Below are positions 62,757 to 62,854 of a stretch of 62,854 nucleotides of DNA, piece after piece. The stretch is taken from the NCBI RefSeq assembly GCF_000336715.1, contig NZ_AOMF01000153.1, positions 1 to 62,854 of the forward strand, in the 5' to 3' direction. The first letter of the stretch is position 1; every line of letters starts with the position of its first letter. The notes beneath the pieces are model-generated. The model was not told the origin of the DNA. It made no database searches and saw nothing but the letters and a program-made list of their open reading frames with translations. Source of the DNA: Halococcus thailandensis JCM 13552. Its GTDB lineage: Archaea > Halobacteriota > Halobacteria > Halobacteriales > Halococcaceae. The translations under genes were made by a program, and so were the position numbers.

Positions 62757-62854
62757 GGTGAGCGCGTACGTGTTTAGCCCCGAGTGATTTCGGTAGTCTC
62801 TCCTAGGACCCGTACGAGTAGTGCAGTAGGTCGATGCAACAGGCGAACGAGTTC

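Overview
The window is a haloarchaeal chromosome segment. Evidence: high G+C coding sequence (one sampled 60-base line in the rlmE gene has 45 G+C), proteins rich in Asp and Glu, TATA boxes about 25-30 bases before start codons giving largely leaderless genes, and archaeal-type information-processing genes (PCNA, MCM, TFB, RPA, thermosome, S4e, L32e, L19e, RNase P Rpp29, Tfx, TRAM proteins). The genus cannot be fixed from the sequence; a Halococcus-like organism would fit, but that is a guess.

Layout. 1-632: 5' part of an ornithine cyclodeaminase/alanine dehydrogenase-family gene on the minus strand. 0.7-8.9 kb: lipoprotein, thermosome, tRNA-Ser, threonine ammonia-lyase, PCNA, 23S rRNA methyltransferase RlmE and uracil phosphoribosyltransferase. 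8.9-10.5 kb: an AT-rich island (about 40% G+C in three sampled lines) with two tightly linked unknown genes. 10.5-25.4 kb: ArsA-type ATPase, CstA, phosphate permease, HisI, GlmM, a beta-propeller protein, Prs, IleS, uracil-DNA glycosylase and a HIT protein. 25.5-36.9 kb: TFB, MCM, a decayed PD-(D/E)XK gene, tRNA-Pro, a BofA-like protein, a DEAD/DEAH helicase, a site-2 protease, CinA, tRNA-His and the RPA pair. 37-44.4 kb: Dph6, an SDR protein, Tfx, a TRAM protein, an Nramp manganese/iron transporter with a probable leader gene and operator, homoserine kinase, a phosphodiesterase and tRNA-Gly.

44.5-59.2 kb is one long operon: a SPOUT RNA methyltransferase, then the archaeal S10/spc ribosomal cluster L3-L4-L23-L2-S19-L22-S3-L29-Rpp29-S17-L14-L24-S4e-L5-S14-S8-L6-L32e-L19e-L18-S5-L30-L15-SecY, mostly with 1-10 base spacings or stop/start overlaps. 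59.3-62.8 kb holds three or four membrane-protein genes, including an Nramp homologue that lacks the usual metal-binding motifs.

Most unusual signals. (1) A dispersed non-coding element in five copies (about 1.64-1.74, 5.88-6.26, 18.97-19.29, 37.31-37.61 and 40.13-40.35 kb), with conserved flanks around a stem whose sequence differs in every copy. (2) The AT-rich two-gene cassette. (3) Three related helix-hairpin-helix modules grafted onto ribosomal proteins S3 and L32e in one operon. (4) A tandem OB-fold duplication in RPA, 83% identical. (5) A His/Asp/Arg-rich 64-residue ORF translationally coupled to mntH. (6) A run of palindromes that encodes the CstA tail. (7) Five convergent gene pairs that share exactly four bases at their stop codons. 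No rRNA, CRISPR array or intact insertion sequence was seen.
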